A stretch of 64,000 nucleotides of DNA from Megaustenia siamemsis (GCA_032433765.1 JAVIAB010000160.1:32825852-32889851); one strand, 5' to 3'. Shown: positions 20,290 to 31,090, numbered from the stretch's first letter. Translations and numbers: made by a program. The notes: generated by a model not told the origin, from the letters alone.

Positions 20290-23200
20290 AAGCTACTTAT
20301 TCTATCTATCTATTGACCTTTCGAGCCGTAACCGGCCCATAGGGCGTAGACCAAGATACACCTTCTCCTATATGAATTTTTTGTTCTAGCAGTTTTCTTT
20401 TAAAGATATTTTATCCAATCTCGCCATCTGTCTCTGTTCTGTGCAAGCAGTTCTATCTCATTGAGGGAGCCGATTCCTGCTGCTCTTGCCTCTCTCATCA
20501 ATGTTCTTCTCAGTGTCTCCCTGGGTCTTCCTCTTTTTCTTTTACCTGTTGTTTCCCATATGAGGGCTTGCTTTGCTATTCGATTATTATCTCTTCTCAT
20601 CACATGTCCAACGTATGACCATCGTCTTTTCTTTATTACTGAAGATATTAGTGGTTGATTGGCGATTTCTCTAATTTCCTCGTTTGTTTTGAATTCGTTC
20701 CATTCTATACCAAGTATTTTCCTTAGACATTTATTTTCGAATGCGTTCAACTTTGTTTCTATATCTCTTGTTGTTTTCCAGCTTTCACACGCATACGTAA
20801 GGGTTGATAGTACATTTGATTTGAATAGCCTAAGTTTTGTGTTTGTGCTAATGAGTTTTGATTTCCACAACTTTTCAAGGCTTCTGAAAGACATTGCTGC
20901 TTTAGCCAGTCTGAATCTAATTTCTTTGCTCGTATCCCCTTCTCGATCAATGTGACTTCCAAGATAGATAAGTGATCGATCTCTTCTACTGGTTTGTTTT
21001 CCATGTATATTTTGTCACTTGTTGGAATTAAACTTTTCATGACTTTAGTCTTTTCATGATTGACCTCAAGCCCAATTTTGCTGGCTATTGATGATAGTTC
21101 ATTTGTGTTTTCCTGCATCGTTTTTATCTGACTGCTGATGAGAACTATGTCATCAGCAAAGTCGAGGTCCTCCAAATGGTCTCCTTGTATCCATTCGATG
21201 CCTTTATTACCAGTGCAGCATTTCTTCATTATGAAGTCCATAACAATTCCAAATAACAAGGGCGATAAAATACATCCTTGTTTAACCCCAGTTTCTATTG
21301 GGAAACATTCGCTCAGTCCTTCCTCTGTTCGAACTGCACATGTGTAACCATCATACATGTCTTTGATAATATTTATGATTTTTGATGGTAAACCATATTG
21401 CTTCAGAATTTTCCACAAAGAATCTCTATGAATACTATCAAATGCTTTTTTGAAGTCGATGAAGTTAAGTACAAAAGGTTTTTGCTTTTCAATGTGTTCC
21501 TCCAATATAAGTCGTAGAGTGAAAATGTGGTCAAGACAGCTTCTCCCTTTTCTAAACCCAGCCTGTTCTTCACGCATTACTGTATCTATTGAATCCTTTA
21601 TTCTATTTAGGATGATTTTACAGAATAACTTTGAGGCAACTGACAAAAGTGTCACGCCTCTCCAGTTGTTACAATCTCTAAGATTGCCCTTTTTTGGGAT
21701 CTTAACAATGATTCCTTTTTTCCATTTATGAGGCGTCTTCTCTGTTTTCCAAATGATGTTGAACATTTTTTGGAGATGTATTAAATTATGGCTATCAATT
21801 GCCTTGAGGATCTCAGCTGTTAACTTATCCTCTCCAGCAGCCTTGTTATTGGTCATTAGCTTTAAGGTGGTTTCTATTTCACTCAAGGTGAAGTCATCTA
21901 AATTTACATCTAATTCTGCTGCTGGTGTTTCAGCTTCAAAATCTATTAAACTGTGAGGTAGTGGACGGTTAAGAATTTCTTTGAAGTGTTCCGCCCAACG
22001 GGCTTTTATGTCTGCGCTTGTTGTTAGCATTAATCCAGATTTGTCTAGAATTGGTGTTCCACTGGATGTATAGGTGTTTGTCAGCATCTTTTGTACAGTA
22101 TAGAGAGTTCTGCTGTCTCCTGTAATTGCAGCTGTCTCTGCTTTCTCTGCCAAGTTGTCTATATAAGCTCTTGTATCGCTTCTTGCCGAACTTTTCACTT
22201 TGTTGTCTAATTCTTTGTATGTTGCTTTTGCCAGAACCTTTCCAAGATCTGTCTTTACATTAGTCATGGCTCTCTTTGCTTCTCTTCTTTCTTTGATGTA
22301 TTTCCATGTGGTGTCTGAGATCCAAGCTCGTCTTTCCATTTTCTTCAGTCCGGCACTTGCTTCTGCTGCTGTCATTAGTATTTTGCTCTGTGAGTCCCAC
22401 ATTTCATTGATATCTAAGTCTATTTCACCGAGTGCTGAATAACAATTACTTAGCTCTATGTTAAACTTTTCCTTTATGGCTTCATCTTTCAGTTTATGAC
22501 TATCAATTTTATGTGTAATTGACCTCTTCTGTTGGTTTCTAAATTTTAATCTTATTTTCCCAATGCACAAGTTGTGGTCACTATTAACATCAGCACCTCT
22601 GTAAGCTCTTACATCTATTAATGATGATCTGAATTGTTGTTTAATACATAGGTGGTCAATTTGATTTGAGGTTCTATCATCAGGAGATATCCATGTTGTT
22701 TTGTGAATATTTTTGTGTGGAAATAATGTCCCACCTATAACTAAATTTTCTATTAAACATAATTCTATTAATCTTTCTCCATTCTGACTTGTTGTATTAC
22801 AGCCTTCTCTCCCCATCACATGTTCCACTCCTGCGTTATCTTGTCCTACTTTGGCGTTGAAGTCTCCCATTACAATTAAAAGATCGTGTTTTGGTATTTT
22901 GTTTATAAGTTGTTGCAGTTGGTTATAAAAATCGTCCTTAACTTCATCATCAGCTTCGTTAGTAGGCGCATAACATTGAATAATTGAAAGTCTTCCATGT
23001 TTTGTTTTGTATCGTGTTCGTATCAGACGGCTGTTTACCGGTTCCCATTCTAATAAACTTCTTGCAGCTTTGTCTGTCATCATTATGCCTACTCCTTCAA
23101 GGTGTTTTCATCTTCCCTTCCAGAAAAAACTACTATTTTATTATCAATAGATCTCCTACCTGTTCCAAGCCAGCGCATTTCGCTTAATCCTAAAATATCT

Positions 23201-23482
23201 AGATCGTATCTGTCCATCTCGCTCGCGACCTGTGCATGTTTCGTCGGAGCGGCCATTGTTCGCACATTCCAGAATCCTATTTTTGTTGTTGTTTTAGGGC
23301 CGAAAAAACTATCACTACTATCTACTGCTAATTTACACATTCTGTATCAGGTCTACGTTTCATTAACAACATCGTTTTTACGATAGCGGCTTGTTAAACC
23401 TCTGATCAACGGTTCTATACCAAGCCGGAGAAAAATAATTCCTCCATTTTGGAAACAACCGGAAACCTATAAGCTACTTATT
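20290..23482 (-). mobile_element. R1: near-full-length RTE-type non-LTR retrotransposon with 12-bp TSD
   Basis: AAGCTACTTATT is present exactly at 20290-20301 and 23471-23482 and bounds a 3169-bp element on the minus strand. It has a short 5' UTR (23470 to about 23341), one long coding region of EN plus RT, and a roughly 100-bp 3' UTR. It ends in a (TAGA)n tail at 20302-20315. RTE elements are typically about 3.2 kb with one ORF and short tandem tails, which fits. It inserted beside an older RTE fragment (23483-23708). A daughter copy at 15.99 kb indicates recent activity. Two single-base frameshifts are the only major damage seen. Confidence 0.92.
20400..23340 (-). pseudogene. R1 endonuclease-reverse transcriptase ORF with two frameshifts
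   Basis: The predicted product, about 980 aa, nicks target DNA and reverse-transcribes the element RNA in the nucleus. Reading leftwards: Met at 23340; APE-type endonuclease with FWNVRTM (about 23260-23280), LGLSEMRW with catalytic Glu (about 23185), YAPTNEA, MGDFNAKVG (about 22860), and NSDHNL with catalytic His (about 22570). RT follows: FIDFKKAFDS (about 21450), KQGCILSPLLF (about 21280) and DFADDIVLIS with the catalytic Asp pair (about 21155). The C-terminal region (YACESW, YVGHVMRRD, KRGRPRETLRR) ends at 20400. A frameshift near 23110 separates the first 83 codons. Another near 20970 separates the last 190 or so. Each looks like loss of one base. This endonuclease type is often mislabelled as craniofacial development protein 2. 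Confidence 0.9.
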
Positions 23483-23708
23483 ATACATCAATAAATCTAC
23501 TAAACAAGTAGAAGAATTCAAATACCTAGGAAGTCTAATGACAAACGATAATTCTCAAATAGCAGAGATAGAATCAAGATGCAACAAAGCTTGCCAAATC
23601 AGTGGACAGTTATCACCACTATTGTCCAACAAGGAAATAACTCTGGAGGCAAAACGAGCACTACACAATACAACCTTCATCCCAACGTTGTGCTACCAAT
23701 GCCACTAC
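23483..23708 (+). pseudogene. RTE-like C-terminal RT fragment
   Basis: Short forward fragment with KQVEEFKYLGSLMTNDN and EIESRCNKACQISGQLSPLL, then LEAKRALHNTTFIPTLCY. This is the RT thumb region of an RTE element distinct from R1. It is cut on the left by the R1 insertion and on the right at 23709, where the TIR-like sequence TATAGCTCGTTTC begins. Confidence 0.75.
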
Positions 23709-23815
23709 TATAGCTCGTTTCAAAACATTTGCCCAACTTCAAAACGCTATTACTCTCTAACCGTTTGTTAAATACTTTTGAAATTTTCCAAATGTTATTA
23801 GAATGCAAAAGACCC
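23709..23815 (+). repeat. Left terminal-inverted-repeat-like segment (pairs with 27354-27460)
   Basis: Starts TATAGCTCGTTTCAAAAC and contains TGCCCAACTT, TCTCTAACCG and ACCC at the same spacings as the reverse complement of 27354-27460. Similarity is roughly two thirds over about 105 bp by eye. The same type of terminus bounds the MITE at 15.17 kb. It may be the left end of the transposon holding the transposase at 24.2-25.3 kb, or of a separate relative. Confidence 0.55.
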
Positions 23816-24091
23816 TTTAAATGTATATTTAACAAATATCTTGCAGCTGCAGTTTTCTTAAAGCGGCGATATTTCTTTGATGTTTGTCAAAATTGTAAAT
23901 TGTGAAGCCCTAAAGAATAGAAATTACCGTAGTTGCTGGTCTACGATTAATTTTCACTAGGTAAAGGCGTGGCCGTAATGGGGAAATAACTGGATAAAAC
24001 AGAACACCAGGAGAATTATTGTCTGCTCAGTTCGAGGACGGACGATAATAATATCAAGGTATACCTGTATGTCCAATTTTCATAGTTGTGT

Positions 24092-24107
24092 GGTCCTGAA
24101 AAGGACC
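24092..24107 (-). promoter_or_regulatory. Histone-type mRNA 3' stem-loop downstream of the transposase stop
   Basis: On the minus strand: GGTCCTTTTCAGGACC, a 6-bp perfect stem closed by the loop TTTC, preceded by CAACAAAC and followed by ACACAAC. It fits the replication-dependent histone pre-mRNA 3'-processing stem-loop (GG-pyrimidine stem, U-rich four-base loop, ACA-type flank). That element is bound by stem-loop binding protein and directs cleavage without polyadenylation. It lies 57 bases past the stop of the transposase, the usual histone spacing. No histone coding sequence was found upstream. A chance match is possible, but the flanks also fit. Confidence 0.7.
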
Positions 24108-24164
24108 GTTTGTTGAAAGAATTTAAGGTAATATAGGGGCCAACATTGTGGGGGCTATATACTT

Positions 24165-25293
24165 TCATTCTGAATCAGACGAGTCTAAAAGATTAATAAC
24201 TGTTTGGGGTTGAACATTCCACAAACCATCATTTTTCCAATATTCCTCTTCCTGTTTTAAGACGTGGTCTTCACATTTAGCCCAATAATCTTTGTCTATA
24301 TTTAATAAAGCGAGATTAGCAAGAGTCTTTACATCGCATATTTTGAATGTTGTATTTTCATCTGCCACTTGTCCTTTTAATTTTGCCCAGATTAGTTCTA
24401 TTGGATTTAAATGAGCATGGTAAGGTGGCAGCCTCAAACTTATATGACCGTGCTCTTGGATAATCTTATCTATTTGAAAAATCTTTGTCCTCTGTTTTTG
24501 CTTTACTAGAGATAGTAATTCAGGTTTTAAGTACATGTTATTAAATTGTATGTGCTCCTTTGTGAGCCATATCTTAATAGCATCTTTTGTACTGGATGAC
24601 GTCGGCACTTTATCTTCAAGTGCAACAATGTTGTGGTACGCTGCATTGTCCATTATTAGGCAAGATGGTCGATCTAGTGCTGGGAGAACAGAATTTTCAA
24701 TCCATGTCTAAATATGTGACCATTCATCTCAGAGTGATAATCCCGATTGTCTATGGATTTTGAAAGAAAAAGGAGCTCTGCATTCTGTATTAGTCCATGT
24801 TGTCGACTACCTGCATGAGCAATTATCAAGCGCTGTCCTTTGCTGCTAGGTATTAATCTCTTAATCTTTCCATCTGATGACTGCCATTCCCTTTGGTTAG
24901 TGTGGTGAACATTGATCCATGTTTCATCCAAGTACACAATATCATAACGTTGCTTACGCACCTCTTTTACTTCACGTAAGTACTTGCTTCTCATGACTAC
25001 TATATGTGGCTTCTCACAGATGATGTTTCGTCCATTGGAATACTTTCTGAATGTAAAGCCTACAGCTCTCACATTTCTCCATAATGTAGACTTTGATATT
25101 TCAATACTGTTGTTCTTTTTCAGCGATACTTTTAATTTTCTTATTGTAACAGTTTCATTCATACCCAACATTTTGCGAATTTCACTTCTAATAAGTTCAC
25201 TGTCGAAATTATCCAACATTTTTGCTCTTCCTTGTGATTTTGTATATTTTGAACATTGACGGCCACGTGCTTGAATTCAGCGATTAAATGACC
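24165..25293 (-). pseudogene. DDE transposase, long-spaced IS630-Tc1-mariner (Sailor-like), one frameshift
   Basis: A cut-and-paste transposase in two frames: 25219-24674 (181 codons, open upstream to about 25293) and 24653-24165 (162 codons). The N-terminal part has a helix-turn-helix-like region (SEIRKMLGMNETVTIRKLKV, ISKSTLWRNV). The catalytic core is VYLDETWINVHHT (first Asp), LIMDNAAYHN (second Asp) and HAHLNPIELIWAKLKG (Glu). I count 83 residues between second Asp and Glu, far longer than the 34 of classical Tc1 and close to the DD82E (Sailor) type. The frames join in sequence if one base is restored at about 24695, so the copy is one indel from intact. A fossil relative is at 11.9-12.7 kb. 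Confidence 0.85.
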
Positions 25294-25574
25294 GTTTAGA
25301 TAAATGACCGTTTATATAATAAATAATTGATATGACGTCATGTGACGCACCAAAATGGCAGCTTATTTATATTCGAGCTATGGACTAAGCAATGTTTACA
25401 TTGAACAACACGATAAATGTTATTGCTGCGAGTTGGCAGATTTTTGAAAATGTTTTCAAGGGTTTGAACATAAATGTTTGTTCACAGTTCGTTAACCTTC
25501 GCTGTAGATAAAGTCGTTAATTGGATGGCTTCGTTTCAGACATTTTTGACGTTGGTAGCTAAGGACCTAACTAG

Positions 25575-26364
25575 TGCAAACCGATGGCATTGGCAAGAAT
25601 CATTTTGAATCTACGAAGTGGGCTCATTGTGTGTTTAACTCAAACGCATATGTGCTTTTTAACCAAAGACCTTTTTTTTGGGGACTCAATGCAGATATCC
25701 CCGATGGAAGAATAAATTGTACTATTAGTCCCATAAATGATTCGCTTCCAGAGGTTTATGATGTAAACAAAGCAGTTTTGTCATTGCAAGTGAATAATGT
25801 CCACACCTATAATTGGTTAGGATTGTGTAGCAGCAGCAGCTTTATAGCGAACACAGAAAACATCACAGGATTGTGCTGTTCTGAAACAGCTATGCCATGC
25901 TACCCTAGAATTGACTTTAATGGGATTACTGTGACCACAAACCACTCTCCATGTGTGTGCCACATATTTACACCCCAGAAAGAAATACTGAATATAACAA
26001 CACCATGTGCCGTCTGTGATATTAATGACCACAGACCAGGAGCCTCCAGTATGATTGATACAACTGTTGCACCAAGCACTTCATCAGCAGAGCCATATCT
26101 ATGGAATGTTAATCTGACATTGTTCTTGAATGATGTCCAAGTTAATGAGACATCAGAATCGTGTGGCATGAGCTACAAGAAGGGAGCGGAGAACATCAAG
26201 TTCTGCTGCTATAAAGGAGACTTGCCTTGCTATCCCAGAATTGCCTTAAATGGAATCACTGTAGTTGAAAACTTCTCCTCTTGTGTAAACTACACATTCA
26301 CATCTAAGAGTGAATCAGTGAAGGTCACAAAATCATATTCTCTCTGTGGTTTTACTAACTACAG
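25575..26364 (+). CDS. Exon of a Cys-rich, N-glycosylation-rich extracellular protein with two repeats
   Basis: The frame is open from 25571. An AG at 25573-25574 is a possible acceptor, and the exon ends at a good donor (ACAG|GTAATG, GT at 26365-26366); the frame would stop just inside the intron. About 263 residues. Two related modules occupy residues 70-155 and 175-263. Each has Cys, then CC, PCYPRI, NGITV, Cys and Cys in the same order, joined by a Thr/Ser-rich linker. Many N-X-S/T sites (NCT, NDS, NIT, NHS, NLT, NET, NFS, NYT) point to a secreted or cell-surface ectodomain. There is no signal peptide or membrane segment within it and no ATG at its start, so it is an internal exon. The family is not recognised; an Ig-like fold is only a guess. 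It lies between the two TIR-like segments, on the strand opposite the transposase. Confidence 0.6.
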
Positions 26365-26511
26365 GTAATGTGGCTTCTGTTGGATTGGAAATGACAAATT
26401 ACCACCACTGTGTGTCTATATGTTTGGAATTGGAGTCATCAATGACGGCCTAATATCATCAAGTGCTATGACGATCATCAATTTCGGGAGGACGTGAACT
26501 CCCATGGTATA

Positions 26512-26935
26512 TGGTGGATAGGCGGCAGGAACCATTGAAGGCTATGTCTGAAAAGTGTTCCTTCTTGCAGTTTCCTCATATTCCAAGTCCGGCTTGTTGC
26601 AGGAGCTACTGAGTTAAGTGCTCTGTGCACACCGTGAGCTGTGTGTCTCATCCGTTTTGATCCTGCTTCGATATCCCGCTTGTTTACGATGAATGATGAT
26701 ATCGTATGACAGGGAACAGTTGGCTGTGTTCACTTTCTGCGCGGTTTCGCCTTATGTCTTTTGGCGTGTGCTGAGACTGCTACGATGGGGACTACAGTTA
26801 CCTTTCTTTGTTTGGGAGATGAGTTGGTAATTCGGATGATTCCACTGGCACGGGCGGTTGAGCAATTATGGATTTTAATTCGTTTGCTGTGATGCCGAGG
26901 TCTTCAATAACCAATAACCAATCAATAATTAGATA
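26512..26935 (+). mobile_element. Z retroposon, longest copy
   Basis: Matches 42.17-42.59 kb over its whole length (for example TTACGATGAATGATGATATC, TATGTCTTTTGGCGTGT, GAGCAATTATGGATT) and 55.06-55.38 kb in reverse. It ends in an AACCAAT-type tail. The TSD-flanked 46-bp copy at 925-970 fixes its 3' end and shows it moves by retroposition. No ORF and no clear tRNA head. Confidence 0.75.
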
Positions 26936-27353
26936 AATCCAAAATGTGTCTTGTCCTATTCTCAGGGTTTTCTAAAGAATGAAATAATCTTCCTCGTTTA
27001 GCCTCTTTGCAAAAATAGTCATACATTTTTATTGCGATGTTTTGTAAACTGCAGAATTTCATTTTAAGACTCATGATAAATGTTATTGTTCCACGTTACG
27101 CCGCTGAATTAACGGAAATGGAACACACAATGCCTCGTGTTTACTACAAGTGTCTAATTGTGTCAGACAACTCACGCGGAAAGCGTGAAAAATCGTAAAT
27201 TTGAGCGTGTATAGATTTGTAATCGCTATTTTTAACTTAAATACTGTAAACACTAAGTTTTGACTACATCAATGGGTCGTTATAAATTTATATAAATCAA
27301 ATAAGCAATAATAATAACCAAATGTTTGTTTTTAATGAAATTAATTCCCTGTT

Positions 27354-27460
27354 GGGTTCTAATCATTATAACTATACATGCAAATTTTGAAAAAAATACA
27401 AAAAGCGGTTTAAAAGATATTGATTTTTAAAGTTGGGCACGACTTATGAAACAAGCTATA
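27354..27460 (-). repeat. Right terminal-inverted-repeat-like segment (pairs with 23709-23815)
   Basis: Read on the minus strand it starts TATAGCTTGTTTCATAAG and continues GTCGTGCCCAACTT, ATCTTTTAAACCG. This is the inverted counterpart of 23709-23815 and is similar to the MITE ends at 15.17 and 15.75 kb. If both belong to one element, that element is 3752 bp. Confidence 0.5.
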
Positions 27461-28003
27461 ACAGTCGTCTAGATAAGCACACTCCTCCGTATCATTACAG
27501 TTCATGGCTAATCGAGTTTTTCTTTTTTTATGTTATCACCTTTGGTTATTAAAACTAGTGTGATCAGGTGTCTGTTCATTGTGGTTGGTTGCCCTCTATA
27601 GCTGTAACTGACTATTCCACATTATTCTCAAGATCTTCAGACAGTGGCTTTAGCCTAGTCTCAGTTGAAATATATAACTCTGACATGAGTTATTCCTACT
27701 GTCATATAGTTAGAAAATCACAGTGTCACTGTCTGTTTTTGATCTAGTTGTTGTAGATAATCACTTGGAATCACTTTGCTAAGAGTTAGTCCTCTTGAAC
27801 ACTACACTAATTAATGTACGACTGCTCCTCTAAAGGGTGTACTGTCTAGTACTGTCTACGTGAACTACTAACTGATTAGAATAATTCGTACGTATGATCT
27901 TTCTTTTAACTAAATCTTTGAAAAGCTTAAATCTAAATTGGTCTAGTTAAGGACTGCTTCAGTTTATGTACTCACACTTCTTTTTACATAAACTTCCAAC
28001 AAA
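27461..28003. other. No gene seen
   Basis: AT-rich with many stops. The 26936-27353 stretch to its left is likewise featureless. Confidence 0.4.
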
Positions 28004-29435
28004 TTATTGGTGACGGTTAGTTGTTGGTGACGGTTAGTTCGTGACGGTTAGTTGTTGGTGATGGGTAGTTGTTGGTAAGGATTAGTTGTTGGTGATGGTT
28101 AGTTGTTGGTGACGGTTAGTTGTTGGTGAAGGTTAGTTGTTGGTGACGATTAGTTGTTGGTGACGATTAGTTGTTGGTGACGATTAGTTGTTGGTGACGG
28201 TGACGATTAGTTGTTGGAGACGATTAGTTGTTGGTGACGATTAGTTGTTGGAGACGATTATTTGTTGGAGACGATTACTTGTTGGAGACGATTAGTTGTT
28301 GGTGACGATTAGTTGTTGGAGACGGTTAGTTGTTGGTGACGATTAGTTGTTGGAGATGTTAGTTGTTGGTGACGGTTAATTGTTGGTGACGATTAGTTGT
28401 TGGAGACGGTTAGTTGTTGGTGACGGTTAGTTGTTGGTGACGATTAGTTGTTGCTGACGGTTAGTTGTTGGAGACGGTTAATTGTTGGTGACGGTTAGTT
28501 GTTGGAGACGGTTAGTTGTTGGTGACGATTAGTTGTTGAAGACGTTAGTTGTTGGAGTACGATTATTTGTTGGAGACGATTAGTTGTTGAAGACGATTAT
28601 TTGTTGGAGACGATTATTTGTTGGGGACGATTAGTTGTTGAAGACGATTATTTGTTGGAGACGATTATTTGTTGGAGACGATTAGTTGTTGAAGACGATT
28701 ATTTGTTGGAGACGATTATTTGTTGGAGACGATTATTTGTTGGAGACGATTAGTTGTTGGGGACGATTAGTTGTTGGAGACGATTAGTTGTTGGAGACGA
28801 TTATTTGTTGGGGACGATTAGTTGTTGAAGACGATTATTTGTTGAGACGATTATTTGTTGGAGACGATTAGTTGTTGAAGACGATTATTTGTTGGAGACG
28901 ATTATTTGTTGGAAACGATTATTTGTTGGAGACGATTATTTGTTGGAGACGATTAGTTGTTGGGGACGATTAGTTGTTGGAGACGATTAGTTGTTGGGGA
29001 CGATTAGTTGTTGGGGACGATTAGTTGTTGGGGACGATTAGTTGTTGGGGACGATTAGTTGTTGGGGACGATTATTTGTTGGGGACGATTAGTTGTTGGG
29101 GACGATTAGTTGTTGGGGACGATTATTTGTTGGGGACGATTAGTTGTTGGGGACGATTAGTTGTTGGAGACGATTAGTTGTTGGGGACGATTAGTTGTTG
29201 GGGACGATTAGTTGTTTTGGACGATTAGTTGTTGGGGACGATTAGTTGTTGGAGACGATTAGTTGTTGGAGACGATTATTTGTTGGAGACGATTAGTTGT
29301 TGGAGACGGTTAGTTGTTGGAGACGATTAGTTGTTGGAGACTGTTAGTTGTTGGAGACGATTAGTTGTTGGAGACGATTAGTTGTTGGAGACTGTTAGTT
29401 GTTGGGAACGATTAGTTGTTGTAGACGATTAGTTT
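28004..29435. repeat. 17-bp minisatellite, about 84 copies
   Basis: Unit GACGATTAGTTGTTGGN with N mostly T, A or G. Variants are grouped: GGTGACGGTTAG units at left, GGAGACGATTATTTG in the middle, GGGGACGATTAG around 28970-29220, and GGAGAC at right. Local grouping indicates recent block duplication. Unit length is not divisible by three, so there is no long frame. Confidence 0.95.
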
Positions 29436-30149
29436 CAACCAATCGTTTATTTCATCAGTTAAACTTTGTCTGACTTCCAGTTCAATTTCTCGTCAATTGT
29501 CTGTTACTCTGTCGTTGTTCTACATTCTTGACCAACGTATAAAGTAATCATCATGCCCTGGCCTGCCAGGGACACTGCTGTAAATTGCAATACACTAACT
29601 ACATGTTCCATCATTGTTGGTGTCAGGTTTACGGTGACCTGATCTTTCTGGGAATTCCTCTGAAATATGTTTACTACGTGCTTTCCCGTCTCTTAGATGT
29701 GCACCATCCTTTCATATCACCTGTTTCATCTCCTCTACCCCGTCATTGCAATGAAGCCATATCCTTCGTTACTTTTAATTAATCGCCGCTATATCTTACT
29801 GCTCCTCTATAGGTACTTATCCTGTAAAACAGGCAACAGATACGAAGGACCATCACCTCAAAAGGGAGATGTCTAAGAATAATGTGACCTGACGAATGAG
29901 AATACAAAATGAGGATATAAGAAAGAATATACTCTCATATTAAGTATTTGAACTATACCTCATATTTACAATCAAATTTGAACCATACCTCATATTTACT
30001 TCACAAAATCTCGCAGTAAATGAATAATTTTATAAGCCTTTATTTTAAAAAAAAAAAAACAAAAACAGAACAACCTTTGAAAAAAAAAATCATACATAAT
30101 TATAAAAATACATTTGTTGTATGGAACTTTGTACTGTTCTATCATAACG
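29436..30149. other. No gene seen
   Basis: Unique AT-rich sequence with A-runs at 30046-30095. The short frame at 29585-29782 has no recognisable domain. Confidence 0.4.
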
Positions 30150-31090
30150 AGTTAAAGTCATCATCATCATCATCATCATTGAGTGCCGTCTCCGCATCGA
30201 AGGATGGCTATCATGGAGCTCCATTCCACTCTGTCTCTTGCTATGATGGTGCAGATTGTCATAGGTTGACTTGTCCATCTTTTGATGTTACTCGTCCATG
30301 TTAGTCTTGGTCTGCCTCTGCCTCTTTTACCTTGTATTTTCCCTTCCAAAATTACTTTTATTAGGCTGGTGTGTCTTTTAGCAAGCCCCAGAAATGTCAC
30401 TTGTCTTGTTCTAATTGTGTTTAGTAGTTCTCTTTTCATTTTTACTTGTTTTAAAACTTCATTGTTTGTTTTCGTTTCTTTCCATCCAATTATACCTATT
30501 CTTCTATAAATCCACATTTCAAAGGCTTCAATTTTCTGTTCTGTTTTCTTGTCTAATGTCCATGTTTCTGCACCATACAGGAATATTGAGAAGATATAAC
30601 ATTTTCTTAGTTTTAGCTCTGGTATTATTTGTTTTGATGCTAGTATATTTTTCATGGCATTAAAATTACATTTTGCCATTCCTATTCTTTTGTTTATTTC
30701 AGTTGTACATTTTCAATCACTGGTTATAGTATGTCCAAGGTAGTTGTAGTTCTGAACTGTCTCCATGTGTATTCCCTCAACTGTGATATTTAATTGTAGG
30801 TCTTGAGAATTTTCTTTGTTCATGATCATAGTTTTAGTCTTTTTGATATTCGTATCTAGTCTATATATTTTGTTTGTCATGTTTATTACATTAAGTAATT
30901 GTTGTAGATTTTTAGGATTTTCTGCTAGTAGTAGAGTATCATCAGCATATCTTAGGTCATTGATTATCTTTCAATTAATGTTTAAGCCAGGCATCTCTGT
31001 GATGTTTTTAAAGATTTGCTCAGTGAGTAGAAGTAGTGAGTTGTATTTTAATATCAACAGTAGGACTACAAACATTCCAAAATAATCCAA
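30150..31090 (-). pseudogene. RTE (family RC) 3' half with (GAT)n tail
   Basis: On the minus strand, from about 31090: RT catalytic region with a decayed LRYADDT block (about 30940), thumb (YNYLGHTIT at about 30730), YGAETWTLDKKTEQKIEAFE, LLNTIRTRQVTFLGL, GKRGRGRPRLTWTSNIKRW, and stop at about 30176. The tail is (GAT)n at 30158-30180. A stop or frame change at about 30700 and 5' truncation make it inactive. Closest relatives are at 14.3 and 37.7 kb. Confidence 0.85.

Noticed and set aside
20759..23083. Host gene for a craniofacial development protein 2-like nuclease
   Set aside because: The frame is the EN-RT body of an RTE retrotransposon bounded by a TSD. The host-gene name is a known mis-annotation of RTE endonucleases.
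28004..29435. CRISPR array
   Set aside because: There are no spacers; it is a contiguous tandem repeat in a eukaryotic genome. The same applies to the other arrays.
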